Origin: Actinotalea subterranea
GTDB taxonomy: Bacteria > Actinomycetota > Actinomycetes > Actinomycetales > Cellulomonadaceae
Assembly: GCF_008364845.1 (NCBI RefSeq)
Contig: NZ_VTTP01000001.1
Location: forward strand, 22,731-86,730
Reading direction: 5' to 3'
DNA length: 64,000 nucleotides
Part shown: one piece after another, positions 18,354 through 28,709 of the stretch
Numbering within the stretch: position 1 is the first letter of the stretch
How the letters are laid out: each line of letters begins with the position of its first letter
The notes under the pieces: generated by a model
The model's database searches: none
Told to the model about the DNA's origin: nothing
What the model saw: only the letters and a program-made list of their open reading frames with translations
Translations under genes and position numbers: made by a program

Positions 18354-19214
18354 TCAGTCTGCCACAGCCCCGGGCTGCGGGACGACTCCGCCGTCGTCGA
18401 CCGTCCAGCCGAGCGCCTCGAGGACCGCGCGGTCGGCCCGGTCGAGCTCGTCCGCGGGCAGCGCGCGGAGCAGGTCCGGCCGCCGCCGCGCCGTGCGCTC
18501 GAGCGCTCGGTCCCGCCGCCAGCGGGCGATGCGTGCGTGGTGCCCCGAGAGCAGGACCTCCGGGACCTCCTGGTCGCGCCAGACCGGTGGCCGGGTGTAC
18601 ACGGGGTACTCGAGCAGCCCCGCGGCGCCGTGGGACTCCTCGACGAGCGACTCCGGGTTGCCCACCACGCCCGGCAGCAGCCGCGCGACGGCCTCGACGA
18701 CGACGAGGGCTGCGACCTCTCCGCCGTTGAGCACGTAGTCGCCGAGCGAGATCTCGAGGACCTGGACGCCCCGCGCGCGGTAGTGGTCCGCGACGCGGGA
18801 GTCGATGCCCTCGTACCGGCCGCACGCGACGAGGATCCGTCGGGACCCCGCGAGGCGCTCCGCGGTGCGCTGGTCGAACCGGTCGCCCGACGGCGTCGGC
18901 ACCAGGAGGACCGTCGGCCCGGCCGGGCCGGGGACCGCGCCCTCGCCGTCCTCGCCGTCCTCGCCGTCCTCGCCGTCCTCGCCGTCCTCCCCGAGCAGGG
19001 TGTCGAGCGCCTCACCCCACACGTCAGGACGCATGACCATGCCCGCGCCACCGCCGAGCGGCGAGTCGTCGACCGTGCGGTGACGGTCCGTGGCCCAGGA
19101 GCGCAGGTCGTGCACGCGCAGGTCGAGCAGACCGGCGGTGCGGGCCTTGCCGACGAGCGACAGCTCGAGCGGCGCGAGGTACTCGGGGAAGATCGTGACG
19201 ACGTCGATCCGCAC
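18354..19214 (-). CDS. trmD: tRNA (guanine37-N1)-methyltransferase
   Basis: SAM-dependent enzyme that methylates G37 of tRNAs to prevent frameshifting. 286 residues from GTG 19214, which begins two bases past the rimM stop. Trefoil-knot motifs are visible: [36 protein letters not shown] and [14 protein letters not shown]. Residues 75-92 are a Gly-Glu-Asp tripeptide run coded by a perfect 9-bp tandem repeat, an insertion in a surface loop after the first substrate motif. The C-terminal domain ([14 protein letters not shown]) is intact. Confidence 0.95.
   Translation of the reverse strand: MRIDVVTIFPEYLAPLELSLVGKARTAGLLDLRVHDLRSWATDRHRTVDDSPLGGGAGMVMRPDVWGEALDTLLGEDGEDGEDGEDGEDGEGAVPGPAGPTVLLVPTPSGDRFDQRTAERLAGSRRILVACGRYEGIDSRVADHYRARGVQVLEISLGDYVLNGGEVAALVVVEAVARLLPGVVGNPESLVEESHGAAGLLEYPVYTRPPVWRDQEVPEVLLSGHHARIARWRRDRALERTARRRPDLLRALPADELDRADRAVLEALGWTVDDGGVVPQPGAVAD
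18942..18986. repeat. 9-bp in-frame tandem repeat inside trmD
   Basis: Five perfect head-to-tail copies of ctcgccgtc (plus strand) occupy 45 bp and encode the Gly-Glu-Asp run of TrmD. Because the unit is a multiple of three, copy-number change would alter length without a frameshift. Confidence 0.9.
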
Positions 19215-19215
19215 G

Positions 19216-19779
19216 TCAGGCCACGGTCCCGTCGGCGCCCTCGCTGCCCTCGTCACCCTCGCTGCCGTCCGCGACGGCGTCCGCCGCGAGCAGGCCCAGC
19301 GGCGCGTCGATGACGACCCTGCCGCCGGCCACGTCGACCACCGGCACGATCTCCCGGACGAAGGGCACGAGCGTGCGGGCGCCGCCCACCTCGCGCACCA
19401 CGAGCGCGTCCTGGGCGGGCAGGTGCTCCAGGCCGACGACCTCACCGAGGTGCGTGCCGTCGGGCCGCTCGGCGCGCAGGCCTGCGAGCTCGTAGGGGTA
19501 CCAGGCGTCGTCCTCGTCCGACGCCTCCACGTCGACGACCAGCTCGACGCCTCGCAGCCCCTCCGCGGCCGTGCGGTCCCCCGCCTCGGCGAACGTCAGG
19601 TACCAGCGTTCGCCCTGGCGGCGCACGCGTTCGACCGTCAGCGGTCCGGCGTCCTGCGGGCGGGTCTGCAGCACGCGTCCGACGACGAACCTCTGCTCCG
19701 GGGCGTCGGTGCGCACGTCGAGCCCGATCTCCCCGCGCAGGCCGTGGGCGCGGCCGATCGTCGCGACGGTGAGCTGCAT
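19216..19779 (-). CDS. rimM: 16S rRNA maturation factor RimM
   Basis: Assists 30S head assembly around S19. 187 residues from ATG 19779 with a ctggagg ribosome binding site. The N-terminal barrel starts [29 protein letters not shown]. The PRC-barrel half contains [26 protein letters not shown] and [14 protein letters not shown]. An acidic Gly/Glu/Asp tail of about 18 residues is added. The gene is separated from khpA by 169 bp that contain a very stable hairpin, and nearly abuts trmD. Confidence 0.94.
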   Translation of the reverse strand: MQLTVATIGRAHGLRGEIGLDVRTDAPEQRFVVGRVLQTRPQDAGPLTVERVRRQGERWYLTFAEAGDRTAAEGLRGVELVVDVEASDEDDAWYPYELAGLRAERPDGTHLGEVVGLEHLPAQDALVVREVGGARTLVPFVREIVPVVDVAGGRVVIDAPLGLLAADAVADGSEGDEGSEGADGTVA

Positions 19780-19806
19780 CTGTCCTCCAGGAGACGGTGT
19801 GGAACG

Positions 19807-19848
19807 GGTCGAGGCCCGGCCCCCAGGCTAGGGGGCCGGGCCTCGACC
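19807..19848 (-). terminator. Very stable hairpin between khpA and rimM
   Basis: A perfect 18-bp stem, ggtcgaggcccggccccc (19807-19824) with gggggccgggcctcgacc (19831-19848) and a 6-nt loop, lies 100 nt past the khpA stop and 27 nt before the rimM start on the minus strand. No U tract is seen. It could be a terminator, a partial attenuator or an RNA-processing and stability element inside the operon. Confidence 0.75.
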
Positions 19849-19948
19849 GTGGTGAGTGCGCGACCGGCGCTGCGTGCGCGTGCGCCGATCAGGTGCCGAC
19901 GACCTGCACCACGCGCGACCTCAGGCCGCGGGTGCTGCTCGAGCAGGC

Positions 19949-20185
19949 TCAGCGGCGGTCGACGTCCACGACGTCGACCCGCACCGAGCCGTCGCCCAGC
20001 GCGCCGACGACCGTGCGCAGGGCACGGGCCGTGCGACCGCTGCGTCCGATGACCCGACCGAGGTCCTCGGGATGCACCCGGACCTCGAGCAGGTCTCCGC
20101 GCCGCAGCGAACGGGCGTTGACCCGCACGTCGTCCGGGTGGTCCACGATGCCGCGGACCAGGTGCTCGAGCGCGTCGGCGAGCAT
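19949..20185 (-). CDS. khpA: KH-domain RNA-binding protein KhpA
   Basis: 78 residues, the whole of a single KH domain. The GxxG loop is GRSG within GRVIGRSGRTARALRTVV. Its ATG overlaps the rpsP stop by one base (TGATG). Members of this family pair with KhpB/Jag to bind RNAs and affect cell elongation in Gram-positive bacteria; that role here is inferred from homology. Confidence 0.93.
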   Translation of the reverse strand: MLADALEHLVRGIVDHPDDVRVNARSLRRGDLLEVRVHPEDLGRVIGRSGRTARALRTVVGALGDGSVRVDVVDVDRR

Positions 20186-20628
20186 CAGGCCTGCTCCTCC
20201 GCGGACGCCGTGTCCTCGGTGGGCTCGGCGGCCGGCGCGGGAGCGGCTGCCTTCTTCTCGGCAGCCTTCGCCTTGGCCTTCTCGGCGGCGTCCGCGGCGG
20301 CGGCGATCGCGGCCGCAGCCCCGGTGTCGCCGGCCTTCTCCTTGACGCGGAGGGTGCCCTCGGCGCCGGGGAGGCCCTTGAACTTCTGCCAGTCACCGGT
20401 GACCTTGAGGAGCGCGAGCACCTGCTCGGTCGGCTGCGCGCCGACGCCGAGCCAGTACTGCGCACGGTCGGAGACGACCTCGATCAGCGAGGGCTCCTCG
20501 GTCGGGTGGTACTTGCCGATCTCCTCGATGACGCGACCGTCACGCTTGGTGCGCGAGTCCGCGACGACGATGCGGTAGTACGGCGCCCGGATCTTGCCGA
20601 GACGCTTCAGACGGATCTTGACGGCCAC
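20185..20628 (-). CDS. rpsP: 30S ribosomal protein S16, with Ala/Lys-rich tail
   Basis: 147 residues from GTG 20628, with an aggaga ribosome binding site. The S16 core (about 1-85) is clear: [23 protein letters not shown], then [14 protein letters not shown] and [23 protein letters not shown]. The rest is a low-complexity Ala/Lys/Glu tail, as on several ribosomal proteins here. It heads the operon rpsP-khpA-(hairpin)-rimM-trmD-rplS. In the 184-bp upstream gap the string ggcagaatggcc on the minus strand is a possible -10 area, but this is weak. Confidence 0.96.
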   Translation of the reverse strand: MAVKIRLKRLGKIRAPYYRIVVADSRTKRDGRVIEEIGKYHPTEEPSLIEVVSDRAQYWLGVGAQPTEQVLALLKVTGDWQKFKGLPGAEGTLRVKEKAGDTGAAAAIAAAADAAEKAKAKAAEKKAAAPAPAAEPTEDTASAEEQA

Positions 20629-20812
20629 AGTGGTGGTCTCTCCTGGTTCTGCTGGGGTGGGCACCGCGCGCCGACCTGTGGGGTAGGTGGGACGAGGTGA
20701 CCGAGGGACACGGGTGGGGACGGGTAGAGGGGCCGTCCACGCCCGGTACAGCGGGCCATTCTGCCAGACGACGGGCCGTGCCACACACCCGTCCTCGCCG
20801 GGCCTGCCGGAG

Positions 20813-22246
20813 TCAGTCCTGCAGGGCTCTGCCGCGCAGCTCGGGCAGGGCCAGCGCCGCTCCACCCGCGATCACGAACGCGAGCGCGAACACCGCGAAC
20901 GTCAGCTCGTTGCCGCCGACGGCGAGGAGGTGGGGCACCGCGAGCGGCGCCGCGATCGACGCGAGGCGCCCGAACCCGGCCGCCCACCCCGAGCCCGTCC
21001 CGCGCAGCGCCGTCGGGTAGATCTCGGGAGTCACCGCGTACAGGGCGCCCCACGCGCCGAGGTTGAAGAACGACAGGAGCATCCCGGCCGCGACCACCTG
21101 CGTCGGGCTCGCCGCCCAGCCGAAGAGACCCGCCGCGACCGCCGACCCGCCGAGGAAGGTCGCGAGGGTGGCCCGCCGCCCCCAGACCTCGATCAGGACG
21201 GCCGCGAGCGCGTACCCCGGCAGCTGCGCGAGCGTGATGAGGAGCGTGTAGCGGAACGACGTCACGAGCGAGAACCCCGACGCCACCAGGATCGAGGGCA
21301 GCCACACGAAGGCCCCGTAGTACGCGAAGTTGACGAAGAACCACACCGTCCAGGCCGCCGCGGTCCGCCGCCGCATCGCGCGGCCCCACAGCTCCCGCGG
21401 GCGCGGGGCGGGCCCGGGCCCGGCCGCAGGCGCCGCCGCGCCGGCAGGCACCGCCGTCGTGGCGTCCGACGCGGGGGGCGTGGCCGGCGCGCCCACGTCG
21501 TGCGGGATGGTCCCTGCCCCGAGCGTGCCGCGAGAGGACGAGCCGAGCAGCGGACGGGAGTCCTCGAAGCCGCGCACCACGCGCTCCGCCTCCGCGCCGC
21601 GGCCCACGCGCTCGAGGAAGCGCACCGACTCCGGCAGGCCCCGCCGCACGACGAGCGCGTAGAGCGCGGGCACCGCGCCGATCGCGAGCGCCCAGCGCCA
21701 GCCGTCGTCCGCGCGCGGGATGACCAGGAACCCGATCAGCGCGGCGAGCATCCAGCCGACCGCCCAGAACGCCTCGAGGACGACGACCACGCGCCCGCGG
21801 ATGCGCGCCGGCGCGAACTCGCTCACGAGCGTGGACGCGACGGGCAGCTCCGCGCCCAGGCCGACGCCGACGACGAACCGCAGCGCCATGAGTGCGCCGA
21901 CGGACCAGGCGAGCGCTGACGCCCCCGTCGCGAGGCCGTACACGAGGAGCGTCAGCGCGAAGACCTGGCGCCTGCCGAGCCGGTCCGCGAGCAGCCCGCC
22001 GACGCTCGCACCGATCGCCATGCCGACGAAGCCGATCGAGGCGATCCACGAGAGCTCGCCGGAGCTCAGGTCCCACTGCACGCGCAGCGCGGCGATGACG
22101 AAGGAGATGAGGCCGACGTCCATCGCGTCGAGCGCCCAGCCGACGCCGGAGCCCACGACGAGACGACCGTGGCGGCGGGTGAACGGCAGCGCGTCGAGGC
22201 GGGTGAGCCGGCTCGGGGCGGCGGGCTGCGCCGGGGCCTCAGCCAC
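20813..22246 (-). CDS. MFS transporter, sugar/organic-acid porter type (NiaP/SV2-like)
   Basis: 477 residues from GTG 22246 with 12 predicted membrane helices. The first helix has the acidic motif [19 protein letters not shown] typical of the NiaP/benzoate/sialate-type MFS groups. Between helices 2 and 3 is [14 protein letters not shown], and [17 protein letters not shown] opens the central cytoplasmic loop. That loop carries a Pro/Ala-rich insert (about 225-290). The substrate is unknown; nicotinate-like or aromatic acids are possibilities. It overlaps the amidohydrolase gene upstream by 8 bp, so the two are probably cotranscribed and may handle the same compound. Confidence 0.85.
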   Translation of the reverse strand: MAEAPAQPAAPSRLTRLDALPFTRRHGRLVVGSGVGWALDAMDVGLISFVIAALRVQWDLSSGELSWIASIGFVGMAIGASVGGLLADRLGRRQVFALTLLVYGLATGASALAWSVGALMALRFVVGVGLGAELPVASTLVSEFAPARIRGRVVVVLEAFWAVGWMLAALIGFLVIPRADDGWRWALAIGAVPALYALVVRRGLPESVRFLERVGRGAEAERVVRGFEDSRPLLGSSSRGTLGAGTIPHDVGAPATPPASDATTAVPAGAAAPAAGPGPAPRPRELWGRAMRRRTAAAWTVWFFVNFAYYGAFVWLPSILVASGFSLVTSFRYTLLITLAQLPGYALAAVLIEVWGRRATLATFLGGSAVAAGLFGWAASPTQVVAAGMLLSFFNLGAWGALYAVTPEIYPTALRGTGSGWAAGFGRLASIAAPLAVPHLLAVGGNELTFAVFALAFVIAGGAALALPELRGRALQD

Positions 22247-23339
22247 CGGCGACGACGACGCCCCGCAGCACCACGGCGCTCGGGTGGGCGAGCACGCGGA
22301 TGTCGGTGCGCGGGTCCTGCGGGTACACGACGACGTCGGCCGGAGCGCCCTCGGTCAGGCCGGGGGCGCCGAGGAGCTCACGCGCCCGCCAGCTCGCGAC
22401 GGCGACCACCTCTGCGGCGGGGACCCCGGCCCGGACGACCTCGGCGGCCTCGCCCGCGAGCCGTCCGTGCTCGATGGTGCCGCCGGCATCCGTCCCGAGC
22501 AGCAGCCGCACGCCCGCGTCGTGGAGGTCGCGCACGTGCTCGTACCGCCGCGCGTGGAGGCGACGCATGCGTGCGGCGAAGAGGGGGTACCGCTCCTCGC
22601 CCTGGGCCGCGATCGCCTCGAACTGCGCGACCTGCAGCAGGGTCGGCACGACGGGGACGCCCCGCCGCGCGACCTCCGCGATCATCTCCGGGGTCAGACC
22701 CGTGCCGTGCTCGATGCAGTCGATGCCGGCAGCGAGCAGGCCGGGGAGCGCCTCGGTCGAGAACGTGTGGGCCGTGACCCGGGCGCCGCGGGAGTGCGCG
22801 GCTCGGACCGCCTCGGCGAGCACGTCGTCGGGCCACAGCGGGCGAAGGTCGCCGTCAGGCCCGAGCTCACGGTCGATCCAGTCGGCGACGATCTTGACCC
22901 AGCCGTCGCCGCGGTCCGCCTCCTGGACGACGGCCGCCGGCAGCTGCGCCACGTCGTCGAGCTCGCGCCCGTAGCCGCGCAGGTAGCGCTTGGGCCGTGC
23001 GAGGTGGTGCCCGGCGCGCAGCAGACGGGGCAGGTCGTCGCGGTCGTCGATCCACCGCGTGTCCGCCGGGGAGCCGGCGTCCCGGATGAGCAGGGTGCCG
23101 GCGTCCCGGTCGGCGAGCGCCTGCTCCTGCGCCGTCCGACGGTCCACGGGACCCGACGCCCCGAGACCGATGTGGCAGTGCACGTCGACCAGGCCGGGCA
23201 GCACCCAGCCCGTGAGCTCACCCTGACCCGCGACGCGTCGTCCCCGGGGCGCGTCGAACGTGATGCGCCCGTCCACGACCCACGCCTCGCCGACCTCCTG
23301 GCCGTCACCGATCACGACAGGCCCGCGCAGGTGCAGCAT
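22239..23339 (-). CDS. Amidohydrolase family protein (imidazolonepropionase-like)
   Basis: 366 residues. Metal-ligand motifs of the amidohydrolase TIM barrel are present in order: VDVHCHIGL (His-x-His near residue 54), VTAHTFS, CIEHGTGL and LLGTDAGG, followed by the small beta-domain return (APADVVVY). A lysine in WVKIVADW fits the carboxylated-lysine position. The substrate is unknown. An amidohydrolase next to ffh is common in actinobacteria (mycobacteria have one), which argues that this gene, unlike the adjoining MFS gene, is an old neighbour. Confidence 0.85.
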   Translation of the reverse strand: MLHLRGPVVIGDGQEVGEAWVVDGRITFDAPRGRRVAGQGELTGWVLPGLVDVHCHIGLGASGPVDRRTAQEQALADRDAGTLLIRDAGSPADTRWIDDRDDLPRLLRAGHHLARPKRYLRGYGRELDDVAQLPAAVVQEADRGDGWVKIVADWIDRELGPDGDLRPLWPDDVLAEAVRAAHSRGARVTAHTFSTEALPGLLAAGIDCIEHGTGLTPEMIAEVARRGVPVVPTLLQVAQFEAIAAQGEERYPLFAARMRRLHARRYEHVRDLHDAGVRLLLGTDAGGTIEHGRLAGEAAEVVRAGVPAAEVVAVASWRARELLGAPGLTEGAPADVVVYPQDPRTDIRVLAHPSAVVLRGVVVAGG

Positions 23340-23375
23340 GCTCAGCTCCTCGTCAGCCGTCGGGGGCGGCGGGGG

Positions 23376-24977
23376 TCATCGGCCAAGGAACTTCTCCAGG
23401 CCCGGCGGGATCTCGAGCGGGGCGTCCTCGGCCTTCGCGGGCGCACCGAGGCCGAAGGCCGAGCCGGCGGGTGCCTTGGGCAGCTGGCCGGCCGCGCGCG
23501 CGGCCGCCTCGCGCTCCTGCTGGGCCCGCTTGGCCGGGTTGCCCGACTTCGCCTTGGCTGCGCGTCCCTTGGGCTGCGCCGTCATCCGGCCGCGCGACTT
23601 CTTGCCGCCCATGCCGGGGAGGTTGCCCATGCCGGGCATCCCCATGCCGCCGCCGCGAGCCATCTGCTTCATCATCTTCTGGGCGCCCGCGAACCGCTCG
23701 AGGAGCTGGTTGACGTCGGTCGCCGTCGTGCCCGAGCCCCGGGCGATGCGGGCCCGGCGCGAGCCGTTGATGATCTTCGGGTTCGTGCGCTCACCGGGCG
23801 TCATGGACCGGACGATCGCCTCGATCCGGTCGACCTCGCGCTCGTCGAAGTTCTCGATGGCGTCGCGCATCTGCCCCATGCCGGGCAGCATGCCGAGCAT
23901 CTTCTTCATCGAGCCCATCTGCCGCAGGCCCTGCATCTGCGTCAGGAAGTCGTCGAGCGTGAAGTCCTCGCCGCCCGCGAGCTTGCCCGCCATCGCCTCG
24001 GCCTGCTCGGCGTCGAACGCCTTCTCGGCCTGCTCGATGAGGGACAGCACGTCACCCATGTCGAGGATGCGGGACGCCATGCGGTCCGGGTGGAAGACCT
24101 CGAAGTCCGTGAGCTTCTCGCCCGTGGACGCGTAGAGGATCGGCCGGCCCGTGACGCTCGCGACGGACAGCGCCGCGCCACCGCGGGCGTCGCCGTCGAG
24201 CTTGGAGAGCACGACGCCGGTGAAGCCGACGCCCTCGGCGAACGCCTGCGCGGTCGTCACGGCGTCCTGGCCGATCATCGCGTCGATGACGAAGAGGATC
24301 TCGTCCGGCTGGACGGCGTCACGGATGTCCGCGGCCTGCTGCATCATCTCCGCGTCGACGCCGAGGCGGCCCGCCGTGTCGACGATGAGCACGTCGTGCT
24401 GACGGGACACGGCCGTCGCCAGGCCGTCGCGGGCGACGGCCACCGGGTCCGCGTCGGGCGCAGCGAGCTCGTGGCCCTCCTGCGCACCGGGGTGGGGTGC
24501 AAAGACCGGGACCCCGGCCCGCTCCCCCACGACCTGCAGCTGCGTGACGGCGTTGGGGCGCTGGAGGTCCGCGGCGACCAGGAGCGGCGTGTGGCCCTGC
24601 TCCCTCAGGTGCCGGGCCAGCTTGCCCGCGAGGGTCGTCTTGCCTGCGCCCTGGAGGCCGGCGAGGAGGATGACCGTGGGCGGGTTCTTGGCGAACCGCA
24701 GCGCCCGCTGCTCGCCGCCGAGGACGGCGACCAGCTCGTCGTTGACGATCTTGACGACCTGCTGGGCCGGGTTCAGCGCACCGGTGACCTCGGCGGACAG
24801 CGCCCGCTCGCGCACCTTGCCCGTGAACTCGCGCACGACGGGCACGGCGACGTCGGCGTCCAGGAGGGCCCGGCGGATCTCGCGGACGGTCGCGTCGATG
24901 TCCGCCTCGGACAGCCGGCCCTTGGTGCGGAGGTTCTTGAAGGTCGAGGTCAGGCGGTCGGACAGCGTGGCGAACAC
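23376..24977 (-). CDS. ffh: Signal recognition particle protein Ffh
   Basis: GTPase that binds signal sequences of nascent membrane proteins and, with 4.5S RNA and FtsY, delivers them to SecYEG. 533 residues from GTG 24977. The N domain (LTSTFKNLRTKGRLSEADID) is followed by the G domain with GLQGAGKTTLAGKLA, DLQRPNAVTQLQ, DTAGRL and SKLDGDARGG. The methionine-rich M domain (MGSMKKMLGMLPGMGQM, ARGSGTT) binds RNA and signal peptides. A basic/Ala tail ends in PPGLEKFLGR. glnD is 65 bp upstream. Confidence 0.97.
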   Translation of the reverse strand: MFATLSDRLTSTFKNLRTKGRLSEADIDATVREIRRALLDADVAVPVVREFTGKVRERALSAEVTGALNPAQQVVKIVNDELVAVLGGEQRALRFAKNPPTVILLAGLQGAGKTTLAGKLARHLREQGHTPLLVAADLQRPNAVTQLQVVGERAGVPVFAPHPGAQEGHELAAPDADPVAVARDGLATAVSRQHDVLIVDTAGRLGVDAEMMQQAADIRDAVQPDEILFVIDAMIGQDAVTTAQAFAEGVGFTGVVLSKLDGDARGGAALSVASVTGRPILYASTGEKLTDFEVFHPDRMASRILDMGDVLSLIEQAEKAFDAEQAEAMAGKLAGGEDFTLDDFLTQMQGLRQMGSMKKMLGMLPGMGQMRDAIENFDEREVDRIEAIVRSMTPGERTNPKIINGSRRARIARGSGTTATDVNQLLERFAGAQKMMKQMARGGGMGMPGMGNLPGMGGKKSRGRMTAQPKGRAAKAKSGNPAKRAQQEREAAARAAGQLPKAPAGSAFGLGAPAKAEDAPLEIPPGLEKFLGR

Positions 24978-25042
24978 AGCAGGAACCTCACCAGGCTCGG
25001 GGCGGACGGAGGCGTGCGGGAGGTCTCAGGGTACCCGCCCGC

Positions 25043-26893
25043 TCACGGCGCGCCCCCGTCGGCCCCGGCGGGCACGCCCCGCGCCGTCCCGCCGAGGTGC
25101 ACACGGGTCGCGGACGTGAGCTCGTCGACGAGCCGGGCGCGCCACGGCGTCCAGGTGGTGGGGCCCGCGGCGGAGGCGTCGGCCTCCGTCAGCGCCCGGA
25201 GGAGCTCGAGCATGTCGAGGCGCCCGTCGACGGCGGCAGCGAGCTCGGCGACCGTCGCCGGGTCGTCGGGGTCGCGCTGCGTCGCGAGCGTCGCGAGCGT
25301 GAGGTGGTGGCGCACGAGCCGCGCGACGTCGTCGGCCTCGGCGGGCTCGAAGCCCATCCGCGCCATGATGGCGGGGACGAGCGCGGCGCCCTCCACGCTG
25401 TGGTCGACGGCGCCGGGACGCTTGCCGATGTCGTGCAGGAGGGCCGCGACGAGCAGCGTGTCGCCACGCTGGACGCTCCTGCGCGAGCGGCTCGCGCGCG
25501 ACGCCGTCTCGACGAGGTGCCGGTCCACCGTGTGCCGGTGGATCGGCGAGCGCTGGGGGCGGTTGCGTACCGCAGCCCACTCCGGGAGCCACCGCGTCAC
25601 GACCCCGGCCAGGTCGAGCGTCTCCCACACCGGCACCTGCGCCGGCCCGCTCGCGAGGACCGCGAGCAGGTGGCTTCGGGCGACCGCCGGCCAGGGCTCC
25701 GGTAGGTCGGGGGTCCGCGCGAGGCTCGCGACCGTCACCGGGGACAGGGGCAGTCCCGTGCGCGCCGAGGTCGCGGCCGCCCGCAGGCCCAGCAGCGCGT
25801 CCTCCTCCGGGCGGGTCCCGGCCGCGAGCACGAGCTCGCCGTCGTGCTCCACGAGGCCGTCGCCCACCGAGCGCAGCCGCGGCGCCTGACGCCGGCCCCG
25901 GACGAGCACCGGCCGGCGCAGCGACGGCCGCGCGAGCGCCTGACGCGCGTGCCGGACGGTCGTGTCCAGGGCGTGCGAGATGACGCGCCCGGCCTCCGCG
26001 ACCCCGGCGAGCAGGTCGTCGGCGTCGCCCTCCCCGAGCAGCGCCGCGACCTCGTCCTGGTCGGCACGGAGCAGCCTGTTCGTGGGGCGCCTCGTCGCGA
26101 CGTGCAGCGCGTCACGCACGTCGAGCAGGTGCGCGTAGGCGCGGTCGACCTCCCCGTGCGGCCGGTCCGTCAGCCAGGTCGCCGCGAGCGCGAAGACCAC
26201 CACGGCGTCACGGATCCCGCCGCGCGCCTCCTTGAGGTCGGGCTCGACCAGGTAGGCGAGCTCACCGGTCCGCTCGGCCCGCGCCCGGGTGGTGGCCAGC
26301 AGCTCGGGCAGCCGACGACGCGCGGCCGAGCGCCAGTCCTCGAGCAGCGCGGTGCGCGCGCGGTGCACGACGGTGCGGTCACCCGCGACGGCGCGCAGGT
26401 CGAGCAGCCCGACGGCGGCGGGCAGGTCCGCCGAGGCGACCTGCCGGCACTGCGCCAGCGAGCGCACGGAGTGGTCGAGGTCGAGCCCGGCGTCCCAGAT
26501 CGGGTACCAGAGGCGCTCCGCGAGCGCAGCGACCTGGGCGGCGCTGTGGCTCCTGCCGTCGTGGACGAGGAGCAGGTCCAGGTCGCTGCCCGGGCTCGCG
26601 TCGCCCCGCCCCAGGCTCCCGACCGCGCCGAGGGCGACGCCGTCGGGCGTGCCGAGGTCGGCCGACGCCGTGTCCCACAGCTCCGCGAGCCGGGACGTGA
26701 CGAGCTGGGTGAGCGCACCCCGGCGGACCGCGCCGTCGGCCCCGGGCCCGGTCATGCGCTCGGCGAGCCGGAGCCTCTCAGCCTTGAGGCCCCGCACCCC
26801 GCGGGCGTCGGCGGCGTCAGCCACCGGGCCCGCGGAGGACGGGACCTCGAAGGAAGGGCGTCCGACCGCGTCGTCCTGCGGTCGCTCCACCAT
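25043..26893 (-). CDS. glnD: PII nucleotidyltransferase GlnD, lacking C-terminal ACT domains
   Basis: 616 residues. The nucleotidyltransferase domain has [18 protein letters not shown] (about 92-109). A helical middle follows with [14 protein letters not shown], and then an HD domain with [14 protein letters not shown] and [12 protein letters not shown]. Classical GlnD is about 750-900 residues because two glutamine-sensing ACT domains follow the HD domain. Here the protein stops about 75 residues past the HD motif, and only 65 bp remain before ffh, too little for ACT domains. In actinobacteria this enzyme adenylylates GlnK (family knowledge). It lies 15 bp past the glnK stop in an amtB-glnK-glnD operon. 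Confidence 0.9.
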   Translation of the reverse strand: MVERPQDDAVGRPSFEVPSSAGPVADAADARGVRGLKAERLRLAERMTGPGADGAVRRGALTQLVTSRLAELWDTASADLGTPDGVALGAVGSLGRGDASPGSDLDLLLVHDGRSHSAAQVAALAERLWYPIWDAGLDLDHSVRSLAQCRQVASADLPAAVGLLDLRAVAGDRTVVHRARTALLEDWRSAARRRLPELLATTRARAERTGELAYLVEPDLKEARGGIRDAVVVFALAATWLTDRPHGEVDRAYAHLLDVRDALHVATRRPTNRLLRADQDEVAALLGEGDADDLLAGVAEAGRVISHALDTTVRHARQALARPSLRRPVLVRGRRQAPRLRSVGDGLVEHDGELVLAAGTRPEEDALLGLRAAATSARTGLPLSPVTVASLARTPDLPEPWPAVARSHLLAVLASGPAQVPVWETLDLAGVVTRWLPEWAAVRNRPQRSPIHRHTVDRHLVETASRASRSRRSVQRGDTLLVAALLHDIGKRPGAVDHSVEGAALVPAIMARMGFEPAEADDVARLVRHHLTLATLATQRDPDDPATVAELAAAVDGRLDMLELLRALTEADASAAGPTTWTPWRARLVDELTSATRVHLGGTARGVPAGADGGAP

Positions 26894-26908
26894 GGTGCTA
26901 GTCGTCGC

Positions 26909-28560
<1,652 letters not shown>

Positions 28561-28642
28561 AGAGATCGCCTCTCCCTCGCCAGCCGGGCGGCTGGTCCGG
28601 GACAAGGCTCTTGGACCGCTGTTTCTCCTGCGCACCCCGCGC

Positions 28643-28689
28643 GTTACGGCGTCGTGACAACCGTCCCGTGCGTGTGAACGTCGTGTTTC
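28643..28689 (-). promoter_or_regulatory. Candidate GlnR boxes upstream of amtB
   Basis: On the minus strand there are two pairs of 5-mers with 6-bp spacing: GAAAC-n6-TTCAC (28689-28674) and GTCAC-n6-GTAAC (28658-28643). These fit the known actinobacterial GlnR pattern gTnAC-n6-GaAAC with one mismatch each, and lie 83-129 bp before the amtB start. Nitrogen-limitation activation is inferred; the rest of the 28561-28709 gap holds no gene. Confidence 0.5.
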
Positions 28690-28709
28690 GTGGGCCGCGA
28701 GGGGCGGCG

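Noticed and set aside
21720..25889. 1389-codon plus-strand open frame opposite the MFS, amidohydrolase and ffh genes
   Set aside because: It mirrors recognised minus-strand genes and its composition (Arg, Ser, Asp, His-rich) matches no family; antisense frames stay open in GC-rich genomes.
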